Of a stretch of 64,000 bases of DNA, positions 10,480 to 24,720 are shown piece by piece (the stretch's first letter is position 1; each line of letters opens with the position of its first letter). The translations under genes were made by a program, and so were the position numbers. The stretch is taken from positions 434,001-498,000 of the forward strand of contig NC_070564.1 of the NCBI RefSeq assembly GCF_026914185.1. Reading direction: 5' to 3'. The notes beneath the pieces are model-generated. The model ran no database searches. It was not told the DNA's origin and worked only from the letters and a program-made list of their open reading frames with translations. The stretch comes from Puccinia triticina (Eukaryota; Basidiomycota; Pucciniomycetes; Pucciniales; Pucciniaceae).

Positions 10480-11600
10480 ATCTTTTCCTGCCTCTTGAAG
10501 TATCAGCGGAAATGCCATGTTTGGTGTGTACCCTTTTGGGTTTCAAACCCCATTCACACCAATTTTGTGCCTAACATTTTGCAAAAAAATATGTAAAAAT
10601 TCAACCATCTAGGTTACCCACCTACTTTGGGGGTTTCCAGGGTCCAGTCAATTAACAACTGATCCCTGATGTGTACCACTGGTTGTGAGTTTTGCACTGC
10701 CAGCATGTAGAGATTTTTTGAGAGGGATCTTTGCTCGTCAATGCTGAAGACTTTAGATGGTACATCTTGAAGAAGTAATAAGTATTTATGTACAATTCTG
10801 GATGAGTTTTCACTCAAGCAGGCCAGATTCTCCGGGGACATGTCTAATTTTGGATGCTCAGTTTCAACTCCAAGTTGCCCAACACCAAGTCACCCAAAAA
10901 AGAAATCGTGAAAACTCATTAGGGTGAAGCGGAGGCGGTATCTTTCTGATGCACGGAGACTGCGACGAAGGAAAATTTGTGGCTTGACTCAGGCTGAAAC
11001 AAGTTCGTCAACTCTATGCAGTCGATAATCATCTTCAGGTTTTAAAAGCTGGAAGGTTGTTCAAAATGTTTATCGGACCAGCCCTTCGCAAACACTCATC
11101 TTCCCCAAGCACGCCCTTCGGATCCTCGATCATACGCAGACTGTGAGACGACTCGAGAGAAGACAATCACCTGGGTCATACCCTTGGTTCATCTGGTTGG
11201 AGGCCCTTTTCCTATCTCGGTCGATCGCTCGAGCGACCAAAGAGGAACCCATTTGCACACACATCGTGCCACTCGAAGTCCGACATTAAAATCAGCCCAA
11301 CAAGCGCAGAATCGCCCGAATACGTACATATCACACCTTGGCCACTTGACACAGGGGCACCATCGCAGCCGGAGAGTCGCCGGAGAGATTGATGGCCTGG
11401 ACTCTCAACAAACGAGGCGGGGCGGGTGCGGGGGACCCGAACTATCCGGCACTGTCTGTTCTTCTCACTTTTCTCTGTAACCATCTTGGCGTCTTCATCG
11501 ATTGATTCAAAGACGAGGACATTGTGGCGAGATTCTTTTTAGAGGAGAAGTCCCATGCGCATTTTTTTTCAGCTCTATTGACTCTCCTTTGCCTGTTTTC
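10480..11600. other. Intergenic, possibly with the 5' exon of the next gene
   Basis: No firm gene. A frame starting with ATG at 11392 has a hydrophobic stretch (ALSVLLTFLC) and could be a signal-containing first exon of the gene at 11608-12279, but no splice was established. Confidence 0.3.
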
Positions 11601-11607
11601 AATGCAG

Positions 11608-12279
11608 TAAAGCCGATCCAAATGCGACCTATAATCCGTTTCCACCTGAATCTACTTATTTACCGGGCTTAGGCAGAACTGGAAAGTCGAATTCATCCAG
11701 AGGGTGAGTACAGAAGCGAACGTTTTAAAACGAGGGCTATTTTTGGATGAAATGAAGTTTCATATATTGTGGAATGGTATTTGTTAATGTATTCGGTTTC
11801 CGGAGCAGGTTGAAGATTATTGCGGCACTGGCTGCGATTTTCGGGGGCATATCATTCCTATTGGTCGGATGGGCGTTGGTTCGATATTTTCAACGAAAAA
11901 AGAGAGCGAATATCAGTAGGCCTGATTCTTCAGTTGGAAGTCGGCCACTCTTTTCTCGTCAATCCCGCGGCCCTGGATGGAGGGAACTGCCTCCTGATCT
12001 TGATCGCGATGATTCTGATGACCGAGGTGGTGGTGGGAAAGACCAAATCTACGGGCACGAAGTATTTGAGATGAGCCGAGAATTCAATCAATGTGAGTCA
12101 ACCAACTGTCACCATTAATCTAGATATGCACTCTTCTGGATTGCTTACCTCAACTCTACCAAACAGCGAACTACGACTTGCCATTCTCAACGAAGCAACT
12201 CGAATTTGAAGATGAAGATGAAGCCGACTCTATCAATTCACCTGTTTCTTCCCGCCACTCATCAAGTCCCAAGCCCTAA
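11608..12279 (+). CDS. Small single-pass membrane protein (hypothetical, 5' end incomplete)
   Basis: Three exons are supported in continuous phase. About 11608-11702 follows an acceptor-like TGCAG and reads SKADPNATYNPFPPESTYLP…. It is joined by a GTGAGT donor near 11703 to 11810-12092, and that exon joins 12167-12279 across a 74 nt intron (12093-12166). The protein has a transmembrane helix (IIAALAAIFGGISFLLVGWA), then RYFQRKKR, then an acidic and Ser-rich tail with EDEDEADS near the end. The stop is at 12277-12279. The first exon or exons are not resolved. The arrangement (short ectodomain, helix, basic anchor, Ser-rich tail) matches its neighbours at 1.2-2.6 and 3.9-5.9 kb. No family recognised. 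Confidence 0.6.
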
Positions 12280-14259
12280 CAAATTGCGGCATTCACAAGA
12301 CTCATATAAATAAACTCAAGCATTCAGAGCCACTGATCATTCTTCCTCTATTCAACCTCTTCGTTTGTAGCACATACAACACTAGTACTTCTGTTTCCCC
12401 AAAATGTAGCCATTTCGCATTTTTTTCTTTGGTACTCAATATCCTAGAGTACCGATAATGTTTTTCACGAAAATCCAACCTTAATATAAAAATTTAAACA
12501 GACAGAACACTTGATCGTCAACTCAGGTCATTTCCACTGGAGTCATTTAAAAACCTCTACATTCCAAGATTGATAAGTCAACCAAGCTCTATAACTTATG
12601 ACACATCTATCAAAATGCATCGATTGATTGTTTCAGTCGAATCGTTGAGGTTGAAGGACCGTCGTATGTTTCTAGTTCAAAAAAATGATTGTCCAAACAT
12701 GGATTGCATCCGCCCTACAAGAAATTGATCATAAGCTATATGTCTGAGGGTTTTTATTATTCTCTTATAATCTAAAACCGGTGATTGAACAAAAGCATGG
12801 GGCGAGGACAAATTCGCATTGTAATTTATCGTTGTGACAGATTTTCTACGCAAAATAGCAGACTCATCTGAGCTCTTGAAATTGTTTTTTGGTTGATTAG
12901 TTGCCAATCAAGCAGTCTTCTATCCATATTTCTTTCCCTTAGAGCAGTGCAGATTATGATGGTTACCGGACTCATGGTGTGTGACGTCTTCTCTATGTAA
13001 ATGTCTCCTTCATGTGTGACGAAACCCATCGCATTAACTATCATCCTCCTACGTCTAAGTGAAAGCTTGGCCGGGCTCAGAGCGGATCGGAGAGGCTGAT
13101 CGCTTTGGGCTGCAACAAGGAATTGCCCATCGCACGGTAAGTTTTGGCCGGCGGATTAGCGTGGTGGACATTTGCTTTTCTCCATCGTCGAAGCTCCGCA
13201 TAATTACTCCACGAGGTACGGTCGCCAACCGGGACCATTGGTTACACATCAACCTAGTGACGATGCATTTTAGTTGAAGATACCAGGGCTACGTTGGCAG
13301 TGAATTGTATGTCCACGGCGCTGCCGCAATGGACTCTTGCGTCGCACTGGAGTCATCGTGACCGAGGTGTAGGATGAAAAGGTTAATAAATCATGCCTGA
13401 TGCTTTTTGACCTCGGATTGAATTGAAATGGCCTCCATCACTTTGACTCCCAGTCGACACAAAGAAGGTGCCATAGAGATAGAAACAAAGTTAAAGTAGC
13501 ATCAGGCAACTGTTTTGACATAAAGCTAACTTGAAGCGCCGCGCGTCGCGGTGATGTCAGTATCTGGAGACTCTTAAGAGCTTAGCGACCATACAAAGGC
13601 CAAGACTGGATCTCTGGAAAAGAAGAGAGTTGCTTTGAAAACTATCGCAGGGTTGTAGGCTCATAAAAATAACAATACATTAGAACCACCATAGGAATTT
13701 TAATTCCGCTCGTTTCTGTTATTTTCCTCTTAAGCATTCTTTGTCCCTAGCCCTAGTCCCCTTCTCCTAATAACAGCCAATAGTAGTAACGGGTGCTGCT
13801 TTGTCCTACAATCAATTCTCAACACCCCAGACTCTGAGTCTCAGCTATACGCAACTCTGCCTTTTGTATTATTGGCTTTCTGCTTTACTAACGAAAAGCT
13901 CAGACATTTCGACACTCTACGCCGAACTTTCCCAGCAAAGATTGGATAGCAAAGAACTGGTCCTACTCGAAAGCGTTTTGCCCGTTGGCACCTATTCATG
14001 ATTGAGAACCGAAAGCTTCGCGATCAACAGTTCTTTCTCCCAGCTTTCCGTCCCCAAGGATTGTACTAATTTAATAAATAGCCGGTCTTCATGGAATAAC
14101 CCGTACGTTCCTCTCCGCATTCAACTACTCTGCCTGATCTTTCCAGCCATCCCTACTGAAAACTAATTACGAATTTTTAAATCGTGCCTTCTTCTCATTT
14201 CGTCTTTCAGGATTTGCTTCTCAACCACCAGCAGTAGCGAGGTAATTCTTGACGAGACT
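12280..14259. other. Intergenic region, no supported gene
   Basis: AT-rich sequence with only short open frames. A 66-residue frame at 13801-14001 is not supported by any motif or neighbour. Sequence just before 14260 is open in frame, with an acceptor-like TTTCAG near 14210, so the next gene may begin upstream. Confidence 0.4.
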
Positions 14260-15162
14260 ATGGTCCATAGCTCTGGTGAAGAACGGACCGACATATTCAA
14301 TTGGGCTCTCAATGTATTTTTAGTAAAAGTGCTTGAACAACACGGGTCTCGCTGGGCGGTATTCGGTGTAGCACTCAGCGTCGTGGTAGCCCTTCCGAAC
14401 GTCGACGGGAAGACACACCGGACGGATCTTCCAGATAATGGATTCAGATTTCTTCCTCTCGATGCGGAGAAAGTAATCCCTTCATCGATACCCTTCGGCG
14501 ACAGAGCTATTGAACTCGAGGGAAATGCGCCTGCGCTGACAAGAAGTTTCATCGCATTGTGGACCATCCTTCCAATCGTGGTTATTTCACTAGCATTTCT
14601 TTCATGGGCGCGGCGGCGGAAAGACCAAGAGCTGTACGAAAGGGTCCTCGAAACATATAACTCCCAAAAAGAAATGCTTGATCGCACGGAAAGGATGCAC
14701 GCCGAATTATGCGAGAAGAATACTGGGATTCAAGAGTGGAATTCAGTCCAGTTCCCACCAGAAGGACAACCTGGACAGGATGTGAGAGGCACACAGACGG
14801 AAATACAGCGCGATGAAAACCCAAGTTCTCAAAAAGAAAATATTGCTGACCAGAAACAAGCCCAACCCCACACCGCCAGACCAGCAAACCAGTGTCCAGA
14901 AGTGGCAGTATCCATCGATCCACATCCGCAAGATACGCTTGGACCAGCCTTCGTAACTATCCCTCTTCACAAGAGCCCTGATCCACCCAGTTCAGCTATC
15001 TCATCAGGAACAAGAACTGAAAATATAATAGTGATGGACGATGGAATTGAGGAGGACTTTCCTATTCCCGAGAACAGGAAAATAAGAATCGATTCCATAG
15101 CAGTCTATTGCGCAAAGAAAAAAAAGCTTTCGCAGCAATCCTCACAGTTTGGATCAGGTTGA
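14260..15162 (+). CDS. Membrane protein with coiled-coil tail (hypothetical)
   Basis: A 300-residue frame from the first ATG; the frame is open upstream, so the start is uncertain. A first hydrophobic segment near residues 32-48 (WAVFGVALSVVVALP) could be a signal anchor. A stronger helix lies near residues 95-115 (FIALWTILPIVVISLAFLSW) followed by ARRRKD. The next 45 residues are charged with a heptad-like pattern (coiled coil likely), and the rest is a polar, Gln/Pro/Ser-rich tail ending in KKKKLSQQSS. No known domain was seen. It is the fourth consecutive gene in this window for a small membrane protein with a basic juxtamembrane stretch. Confidence 0.6.
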   Translation: MVHSSGEERTDIFNWALNVFLVKVLEQHGSRWAVFGVALSVVVALPNVDGKTHRTDLPDNGFRFLPLDAEKVIPSSIPFGDRAIELEGNAPALTRSFIALWTILPIVVISLAFLSWARRRKDQELYERVLETYNSQKEMLDRTERMHAELCEKNTGIQEWNSVQFPPEGQPGQDVRGTQTEIQRDENPSSQKENIADQKQAQPHTARPANQCPEVAVSIDPHPQDTLGPAFVTIPLHKSPDPPSSAISSGTRTENIIVMDDGIEEDFPIPENRKIRIDSIAVYCAKKKKLSQQSSQFGSG

Positions 15163-16445
15163 TTTCAATTTTTCAACCGCACTTTTGTTTCCATTCATTC
15201 CGACCCTGCTTCCACTTCCCTTAGGGATCCGGAGCTAGGAAATACACATTTATCTTTGGGATTTATTTTTTGGAGGATACTTTACACTATAGAAATGAGA
15301 AATATATTGTATATAGATTAACTAATCGAGAATCTAAGTGTCCATTTCTAAATTATTAAAATTCAATCCTAATTGACAAAACTTCTTGCGCACAAAGTTT
15401 AGCTTGGATCAGCTTTCATCAACCTACTTTACGTCAAAAGAAAAAAATCTTGTGATGATATATGTCACATAAGCTCTTGTCTTACTCAATAAACACGCCA
15501 TTGCTTAAGTTATTTTTGGATTTCTGTACTTGGATTACCTTTAGTATAGTAGTCTTTTTAATGTTTTTGAGCGTAGGCATTCTTGCCTTAGATAAGGTCA
15601 TACATCTGGGTTCAAAGGACTGTAATATTATTTACCCCAACACATACCTTGTTGAGGCTTTAGTTCAGATTCCAACTAGAATTTATATCCATTTGGTTTT
15701 AAAAGTAATTGCGGAGGGCTCCGCAGAGACTTTTTAATTAGCCTCCAAATGATATATTGATGCTCAGAAAACTCTTTCAACAAAACCGTAAATTTCTTAT
15801 ACTTGTACCTTATATTCACAAGACTTGAGCTTTAGATTCCAAGAATTATTTCATTCACCAATATTAATAACTTATCCATGTAATTATCCAATGTGGTATT
15901 TATCTCAACTGAGTGCACAATTTCAACCTTTATACTTTGCCATTAAACAGCTTTGTCAAGTCTTCAGATGACCATTCTGAAAGCTATCCGCTGTGCACGC
16001 GTGGTGCCCAACGGCAAGGCTGTGCATTCTTGCAAAAAAAAGAGAAAAAAAAGGGTATACCCCGCTACTGGAATTTTGAATTCCATCAAGTTTGTCCAAC
16101 AATCATCTATCCTCGTCTTACGTCTTCAATAAGGCAACGCAAGTTAAGAATCAAAACAAGCCAAACATTCTAGAGAATAAGACACACATAACATGAATTA
16201 ACATGAAGGAACGTAAACAATAATGAGATGTTAATAAACAACGACTATTTATTCTCTGGGCTCAGCTAATCTGTGTGTATCATTTTATATTGACAGAGAG
16301 AGAAGAGGAGTGTTCCACAAGTTTAGACAGGTGCGAGGAGGGGAATCGGAATGGATATGAGATGGCGAGACAAATTGAATTAAAATCCATTCTTATTTCT
16401 TTTTTTGGAGAACAAAAAAAGTACAGTCCGAGTCGAAGAGAGAGA
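15163..16445. other. AT-rich intergenic region
   Basis: Contains the 3' flanks of the membrane-protein gene and of the convergent CAF-1 gene. I see no further gene. Confidence 0.5.
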
Positions 16446-19400
16446 TCAAGAAGAAGTTGAAGGAGGGTTGAGGGGAGTCGTATCAAGATCGACGATCCTC
16501 CAAGTGCCCGCGACCTTAACAGCGATCGAACTGAGGGTCTGTTCGATCGACCGTTTGGAGACTTTGAGTTGATGGTTCGTGAGGAATTCGTTCTTCAAAT
16601 CTTCTATCAAAATAGGCTTTGCTTTACGGGTACCGTTGACCAGTTTGATCAGATGGGGGATCAATTCGAGTGGGAACGTTCCAGTGTGACTGTTGCCACC
16701 GTTCGGTTGATGTTGCTGCTGTGGATGGGGATGGTTCTCGATGCCTGTTGAGTGGTTGCCATTTGTCAGGTTCGCATTGGCCAATTTCGTGATCGCTGCA
16801 TTGAACGTCCGCTCTGTTGGTTCCATTTCTAGTTGATTTGGAAGGGGTAACACCGTGGGTCCGGACTTGAACCCAACCGTCGAAAGCTGAGGACGGTTAG
16901 TCACTTTCACGATCCTCTTCGGCTCATAAGTGAATGGATTCAATCCGATTGGCGCATCTAACCATTGAATAAAAAAAAACCATGAGACGGATTTGGAAAC
17001 AATAAAATTGTCTCTGAGAGAGCATACTGAGGGGGAACGACAACTTACCATTAACCATCTGGATTCGAAAACATTCGAACATTGAAGCCGAGACGACTCC
17101 AAGAGTGTCTTCCCAGATGGGGCCTTTGACAACTGGGATCAGAGGGGCGACGATCTTCCTGCGAGTAGGGCCAGTGATCTTCTTATTCTGCTTGACGAGC
17201 TGATGTTCATCGGCTTGGAAGTCAAGTGCACGATTGCTCGCATGATTCTCGCCATCGTCGACCATCTCGATATCGTCGTCATCGCCGACCAACCAACCAT
17301 CCTCATCGGAATCACCGAGTTCTGACGACATACCCTCCCCGCCGTCCTCGTTCCCCCCATCCGATTGCTGGTCTAAATCTTCGCCCTCTCCATCTTCTTC
17401 ATTCCAATCCGCTTCACTGTCATATTCGTAATCCAACAAACATGTATCTTTTCCAAACGGATTTCGCCCACTGACCAATCTAGATGTTTTGCACCATGTA
17501 CCTGCAGTTTTGTGAAACTCATCAATTATCCCTATCTCGCATCAAAGTAATCAAGAGGGCAAAAGAAGGAGCCACTGTGATAAGACGCACCAATGTATCC
17601 GGGTCGGACATCCTCGTGAAACGTCAAGAATTTGACCGGTACAACTGACCGATTCTGCAACGCCCTCCGCCATTTTTTGGTACCTTCAACACAGCCACTG
17701 AGTTCGCTTTCTGCAATCCCATTGACGATCTCTCTGATGGTCATCAGTTTCTGTTTCGATGGATTTCGAGATGTCGGACGAACAGATTTCAAGAACTGTT
17801 CCAGAGATTCTACATAAAGAGTAGCAAAACAGAGAATGATAAGCACGATTTTTTAACGAATCTTGCTCTTCTAATCGTGACCAAAAAAGAAAGTAAGATA
17901 CCTCTGGGAGTTGGCGTTGGGGATTGTTGATCTGTAGCATTTGATCCGCCAGGAGGTCGAAAACGATTGATTGGAGCCAATTGAGCAGTTGGTTTGAGAT
18001 TGAAGGGTTTAAAAGTTTTTTCGAAATCTGATAAGGAAGCCTTATCAACTGGCTGTTTGATCCCATTCTTGAACCACGCAGTGATTTCGATCCCCTCTTG
18101 TGGGTTGGTTGCTGGGGCGTTGGAAGAGCTAGAGGTTTGTTTGTTCTTGTTCGGAGTAGCTTTGTTGATCCATCCAGTCAGGAGGTTACCCATCTTCTTC
18201 TTCTGTCGCTCTTGGGCCAGTTTGGCCTCTTCCTTCTCTTTCCGTTTTTGATCCTTCTGCTGTTTGATCAATTCCTTCTCGGTTAAAACTTTTTCACCCG
18301 TCTCTTTGCCTTCCGACTGGTTGGCTTTAGGGGTCTTCGGACTGTTTGGGGCAGATGATTTGATTTCCTGGGAGGCATTGGGAGCTTTAGACTTAGGTTC
18401 TTGCGAGGGTCGAGTGGGTGTAGCAGCTGGTGCATCGTTATTAGTTTTTGTCTTGCGCTTGACGGGGTTTAGTTTCTTGGTTAGTACTTCTCTTTCGGAA
18501 GAGTCTAAACCTGAAAGGATCGCCAAGACCTGAGACTTGATCTGATATGAATTGCAACAAGAAATGAAAAAAAGAAAAACTACAAATCAGTTAATCAACT
18601 TTCATCTTCTTTTGAAGTGGTGATATCAAAAAAAAAATGACAACAGAATTCTCACTAGTTGTCGTTCTGCCCATCTCTTCATGGAGATATCTTTCAAGTC
18701 GGAAGGAATTACTGCTTCTCGGTCGTTGCACTCCCACCTCCAGATCTGAAAGCCCTATTTATTCATATGAAATCGAGTAAGCAAAAAAAAAAAATCAAAC
18801 AGGAGATGTCTTGGTTCACTTTGGGTAAATTGGATGGAAGCCAATCAAGGTCAGCTTGAACGGGCGCATAGTTGATGCGTTTCGCGACCTGGTTAATCGA
18901 AGATTCGATTACGGGAAGTGGTAGGGGGTCTGTTTTTTTGTTTGCTCGCTCATTCGTTAGTATGCCTGTTAATATATTCTTATTTTGGGGAAAATATGTG
19001 GTAATTTACCAAAAGGTTTTTCGGCCTCTTCGTCCTCATCATCGATGAGTAGTTTAGTTTGCGGTAGTAGTTTTGAGTGAACATACTTGGTTAGTTCTGG
19101 TAGTGTCCGATCCCTAGAGTAGTTTGAGCGAAAGAGTGGCCATCTTAGGATGTCAGAGATGGCGGGGTTTTTTTCCTGTTGATCGGGTAGCTTACGATTC
19201 GTGCACTAGACAGGCAATCAGATTTTTTTGACTTGGGGATAGCTCCAGGATTGATGAACGAGACGATTCGAGTTCTTCGGTAGCAGAAACTAGGTCTGAA
19301 GAGAAAAAGGAGCGGTTAGCATGGAGTGACTTTAGACACAGTTGGATCGACTCAACTCTTCTTGATCTGATTGCTAACTTCGCATAGTTCGATGGGTTTC

Positions 19401-19663
19401 TGTTTGATGACCAGGAGCGCCTTGGATTTGTCCAATTCGACGACCGACTTGGGCTGGCTCTGGGTCGAAGGCGGGGCAGGGTGAGCAGTTTTGAGCTTCT
19501 TGTTAAGCTGTTGTTGTGAGGATGGCTCTGGCTGCGCGTGTTCTTGTTCAGCCTGCTGCTGGTTCTTCTTCTCCTGTTGCTTGGGGTCGTGTCCTTCGCC
19601 GTGCTCTTCTGCTTCTGGCGATTTCCTCTTCAGCGAGCCAGCGAGGTTGTCCATGCCTGTCAT
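16446..19663 (-). CDS. RLF2: Chromatin assembly factor 1 large subunit (p150/Cac1-like)
   Basis: CAF-1 deposits H3-H4 on newly replicated DNA together with PCNA; this is its large subunit. Seen here in order: a Lys/Glu-rich KER-like region (KQQKDQKRKEKEEAKLAQER), the signature FLTFHEDVRPGYIGTW, the acidic ED region beginning NPFGKDTCLLDYEYDSEADW and running on in Glu/Asp, and a C-terminal winged-helix-like domain (ELIPHLIKLVNGTRKAKPIL … SIEQTLSSIAVKVAGTWRIV). Introns with matching phase include 17502-17590 and 16958-17048, and one that joins …TPTPR to ESLEQF near 17.9 kb. The N terminus starts at 19663 and several small exons lie between 18.6 and 19.4 kb (for example the one encoding RINYAPVQADLDWLPSNLP). 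The family identity is strong; exact N-terminal exon borders are not settled. Confidence 0.9.
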
Positions 19664-20728
19664 TATCGATGTTGCCGCTGTTGTTTCCGAGTTTTCCTTT
19701 TATTTTTCTACTTGGGTCTAGCCTGGACTGACTTCTAGTCTCAGCGTTTCGCGTCCCGCCGCGTCACGTCTTCCCACCCCGAACAGTCAACTTGAACAAC
19801 CAACACACGCAGGACTCATGAGGTGTTCCCCATCTCAGACTCAACGCAACCCCTTGGAATCGGTGAGCCATCAGAGCCAGACTCTTGAAAAACCAAAATC
19901 AGGATTAGCCCAGGACAGATTCTTTTCCATTGGGAAGAAAGAATTGGCACAGACACATGAGCAAAAAGAATGATTTGACTTGGCTAGGCTAAATTGTATT
20001 TGATTAGCCGCCTGGTTATGAAGCTGGCTATCTTCTATTTTCTTTTTTTAGCATAGAAACCACTTTTGCTCCCCCTTGAAAATGGAAAATAGAAAATAGA
20101 AATAGAAAAAAGCATTTAGCTGGTCTTCTAAACTAAAGAGGGAAGTCCTCAGGCTCCAGTACATTTTTTGTCCACTGTAATACTTTTAGGCAATTCATAC
20201 CCTGATTTCACCAGCAAGATTACCAACTCATCATGTCATGATCCCCACCATGGCCAGAGGTTAAACTGAAATTCTGGTCAGATAGACCAACATCCAAAGT
20301 CAACCCAGCTTGATTGGATGGCTGTTGATGGAATATAGGGGTGCTCAAGTGACTGGCAGAGTTCAATGTTGTTTGTGGACCTAACAAACTGGATTATAGT
20401 TGAATATGTAGCATGTTTTGGTGACGATTTATCTTCAAGATCCCTCCATGAAGTTGCCGCAAAAAAGAAAAAAACAAATTGGTGTGCTGCTCACTTATAA
20501 ATCTGAATACTTTTCTCACTTTCCATAATTTCCATTTGATCTTCATTTTAATTCCTATGTGTGTGTGCCTATTTCAATCAAGAAACTCTAGGCAATTGAA
20601 TACTCGTCTGACATACCAAACCATGAAAGAGATGTGGTACTTTTTCTTAGTAGAAGATGTGACCAAAAGCCCCAACCACCTTGTAAGTAATTTCTGCTGG
20701 TGGCTAGCAACTGAACATATGAGGAAAT
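19664..20728. other. Intergenic region
   Basis: Upstream of the CAF-1 subunit gene. No gene seen. Confidence 0.4.
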
Positions 20729-21200
20729 TGTGATATTCCGTGCGCTGTGAAATTTTGGGACCCTTTGGGTCACTATGGCTAAGGTTTTGGTAGTTTTTCG
20801 TAGTAGGACACCTGCCAAAATGGGCACACAGTAGTGCACCTCTTTCCTGCGGTGTGCCAATGCCATGCACATCACCATATTTCATTCAGAGCTTATTATG
20901 TGCGCTGTAACATTTTGGGACACTTTGGGGCAACATGGCCAAGGTTTTGGTGATGTTCCTTAGTAGGTTGCCTTCCAAAATGGGTGCACAGTAGTGCACC
21001 CCTTTTTTGAGGTGTACTAATTATATGCAGCTCACCATAATTTTTGCAGAGATTGTTCTGTTTGCTGTAAAAATTTGGGCACCATGGCTAAGGTTTCAGT
21101 GGTGTTCATTAGTAGGACACCTGCCAAAATGGGTGCACAGTAGCACACCCCATTCCTGGGGTGTCTGATGCCGTGCAGTTCACCATGTGCTCTTGAGAGG
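20729..21200. repeat. Three tandem copies of a ~160 bp repeat
   Basis: The units start near 20729, 20893 and 21055. Each carries a GCTGTAA(C/A)ATTTTGGGA-like stretch, CCAAGGTTTTGGTG, TTAGTAGGACACCTGCC, AAAATGGGTGCACAGTAG and a GGTGT block in the same order. Short frames on the minus strand are by-products of the repeat. Confidence 0.7.
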
Positions 21201-21900
21201 GGTTTGCGCCCTCTGAAAAAATTTGATGGGGCTTAGGAAGGAAGTAGCTCCCCAACAGCCCTGGGTATCTTCAAGGACACACAGGTACCTGCTGAAGGGG
21301 GGCGGGTACCCGCCAGCGGGTGCAAAAGTGCCAGCTCTATTCTTGGAAATTTATGCTTTATTTCAGGATGATTTACAACTGACTTCCAGTCTTTTTCATA
21401 CCTATCCAATCGTTATTTACCAAAGGCCTCCAGCACAGTTGTGGAAAAAAGTTACGGTACCCTGGGGAGTGGGAAAATATCTCCCCTGGTGTTTATTCCA
21501 GAACTGGATGTATGGATTCCTTGTGAGGGGATGTTTCATAGCCTCCAACTACTCTATCTCCCCGCCCAAGTTTCATGATCTCCCTTTACTTAATTTGATT
21601 ATCAGTTGAAGGTGGAGAAAGCAACTCGGGCAATACAGCACGTGGGGGATTGCAAGGTGTAACTTCAGTGAATTTTGAATACTTACATATTTTTTATCGC
21701 GGCCAAACGGGGCCAAAGGGTTATTTTGTTATATACATATTTACATTTTTATGATATATGTACAGTTGGGGTCCATAAGACCATAGCTGGAGGAAGCCGG
21801 AGGATAAGCATAAATTTATGTTGTCATTATTCCGATCGGAGCTCCGACATCGGCAATCAACCGGAACTTGGAAGCGCCAAACGGAGAGCCCCCCCAGACT
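21201..21900. other. Upstream region of THI4, no gene supported
   Basis: A 128-residue frame at 21223-21609 has no recognisable motif and lies next to the repeat array. An imperfect palindrome (CCGATCGGAGCTCCGACATCGG) at about 21832-21855 sits about 180 nt before the THI4 start codon and could bind a regulator; this is speculative. Confidence 0.3.
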
Positions 21901-21906
21901 TATAAA
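21901..21906 (+). promoter_or_regulatory. TATA box candidate of THI4
   Basis: TATAAA lies 128 nt before the THI4 ATG, a plausible position for a strongly expressed fungal gene. Confidence 0.45.
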
Positions 21907-22033
21907 CAGCCCGCCAGTGGCAGTTTCGTCAGACACCCCAGGCCTTTCCAACCCCACTTCATCTGAACCACTACCCTGATCTCCTCTTCCTCAGCAACGT
22001 AGCATAGACCCATAAATATTTAAAACCCAAGAA

Positions 22034-23624
<1,591 letters not shown>

Positions 23625-23690
23625 AAAAAATGTCCTTAGAGATAAGGAAGTCCTGACCCTGTAGGGCTTCATTGTAGCCCTCTTTTAAGA

Positions 23691-23712
23691 GATGATGATG
23701 ATGATGATGATG
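23691..23712 (+). repeat. (GAT)7 microsatellite in THI4 3' flank
   Basis: Seven GAT triplets about 70 nt after the THI4 stop codon. Confidence 0.8.
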
Positions 23713-24019
23713 TGCATGTGTGTGAAGTGTATAACTATCTTAAAACGAGGTTCTCTTTTTATCCATCCGAGTCACCTCATTACGAAGAATCATGTTTATC
23801 AGCAGAGCTCCAGAAAAAAACTAAATCAAGCAAAAAAACCTGTCTTGAATTGTTATGGTTTCTGAAAAGAGAAAAAATAGGGAGTAGCAGATGATGGCGT
23901 ATCCACGTACTACTGTGAATTCGGGACATGATCTGCTGGTTTATTTACTTGGATCAGTTGATCAGTGCATCCCCGATTCCTGAGGACTCAGGCTCTCTAC
24001 ATTCACCCAACCTACACCA

Positions 24020-24480
24020 CGGCTGCAACCAAACTATTTTGAGTGGTATTTGAAACCACTCAAGAAAGTTTTCAATTGAATCCAGATTGGACGTCGGGTC
24101 CCGGCCCCCGCGGAAACCACTTTGAGAAGTTTTGCGAGAGTTCCATGAAATAGTTTCCATGCAGTTAATATTCGGCTTTCGAAACCGGCAACGTTGGCAG
24201 GCGGTTGTTAAAACGGTTTGCCCGGCGAAAAACGTTCCCTGGTTTGCCTGAAACGTTCCCAAATCAATTGAATTTGGTTGCAGGTTAGCAAAACCTTTCG
24301 GGACCCAAAAACCAACGTTTCCGAGACGTTTCGGACTCAATTGGAAAAGTTGGATAACTTGGGCCAAACGTCCTATCTGGTGAAAAACGTTCTCCAGAAC
24401 TTCCAAAGTTGATCAAACGTTTGATCAAACTCAGCGCCCGCCCGCGATCGTTGGTCAAAACGTTTGCAATTACGCCCAGC
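24020..24480. repeat. AACGTT-rich region with a 20 bp perfect palindrome
   Basis: AACGTT or its extension AAACGTTT recurs at least six times. At 24409-24428 the sequence TTGATCAAAC followed by GTTTGATCAA is a perfect palindrome. This may be a degenerate transposon terminus; no target duplication was found. Confidence 0.35.
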
Positions 24481-24720
24481 TATCCTGCTGGGCGGTCGGA
24501 ATTATTTGCCAGGCGCAGACATTTGGACTGTCGCTTTACTTTACACACTAAGGGTCTTGAGTTGGGTTCAATTGCAGGGGTTGAGGGGAACAATCATAAC
24601 AGGGAAGGGTGAGGGTAACAATCATGACAGGGAGGGGCATACAAGTGAGATAAATGGGAGGGAGGGTCTGCGGGGCTACTTAGTCAAAAGGTGGAAGGAG
24701 GGATGAGATAGGACCCAAAA

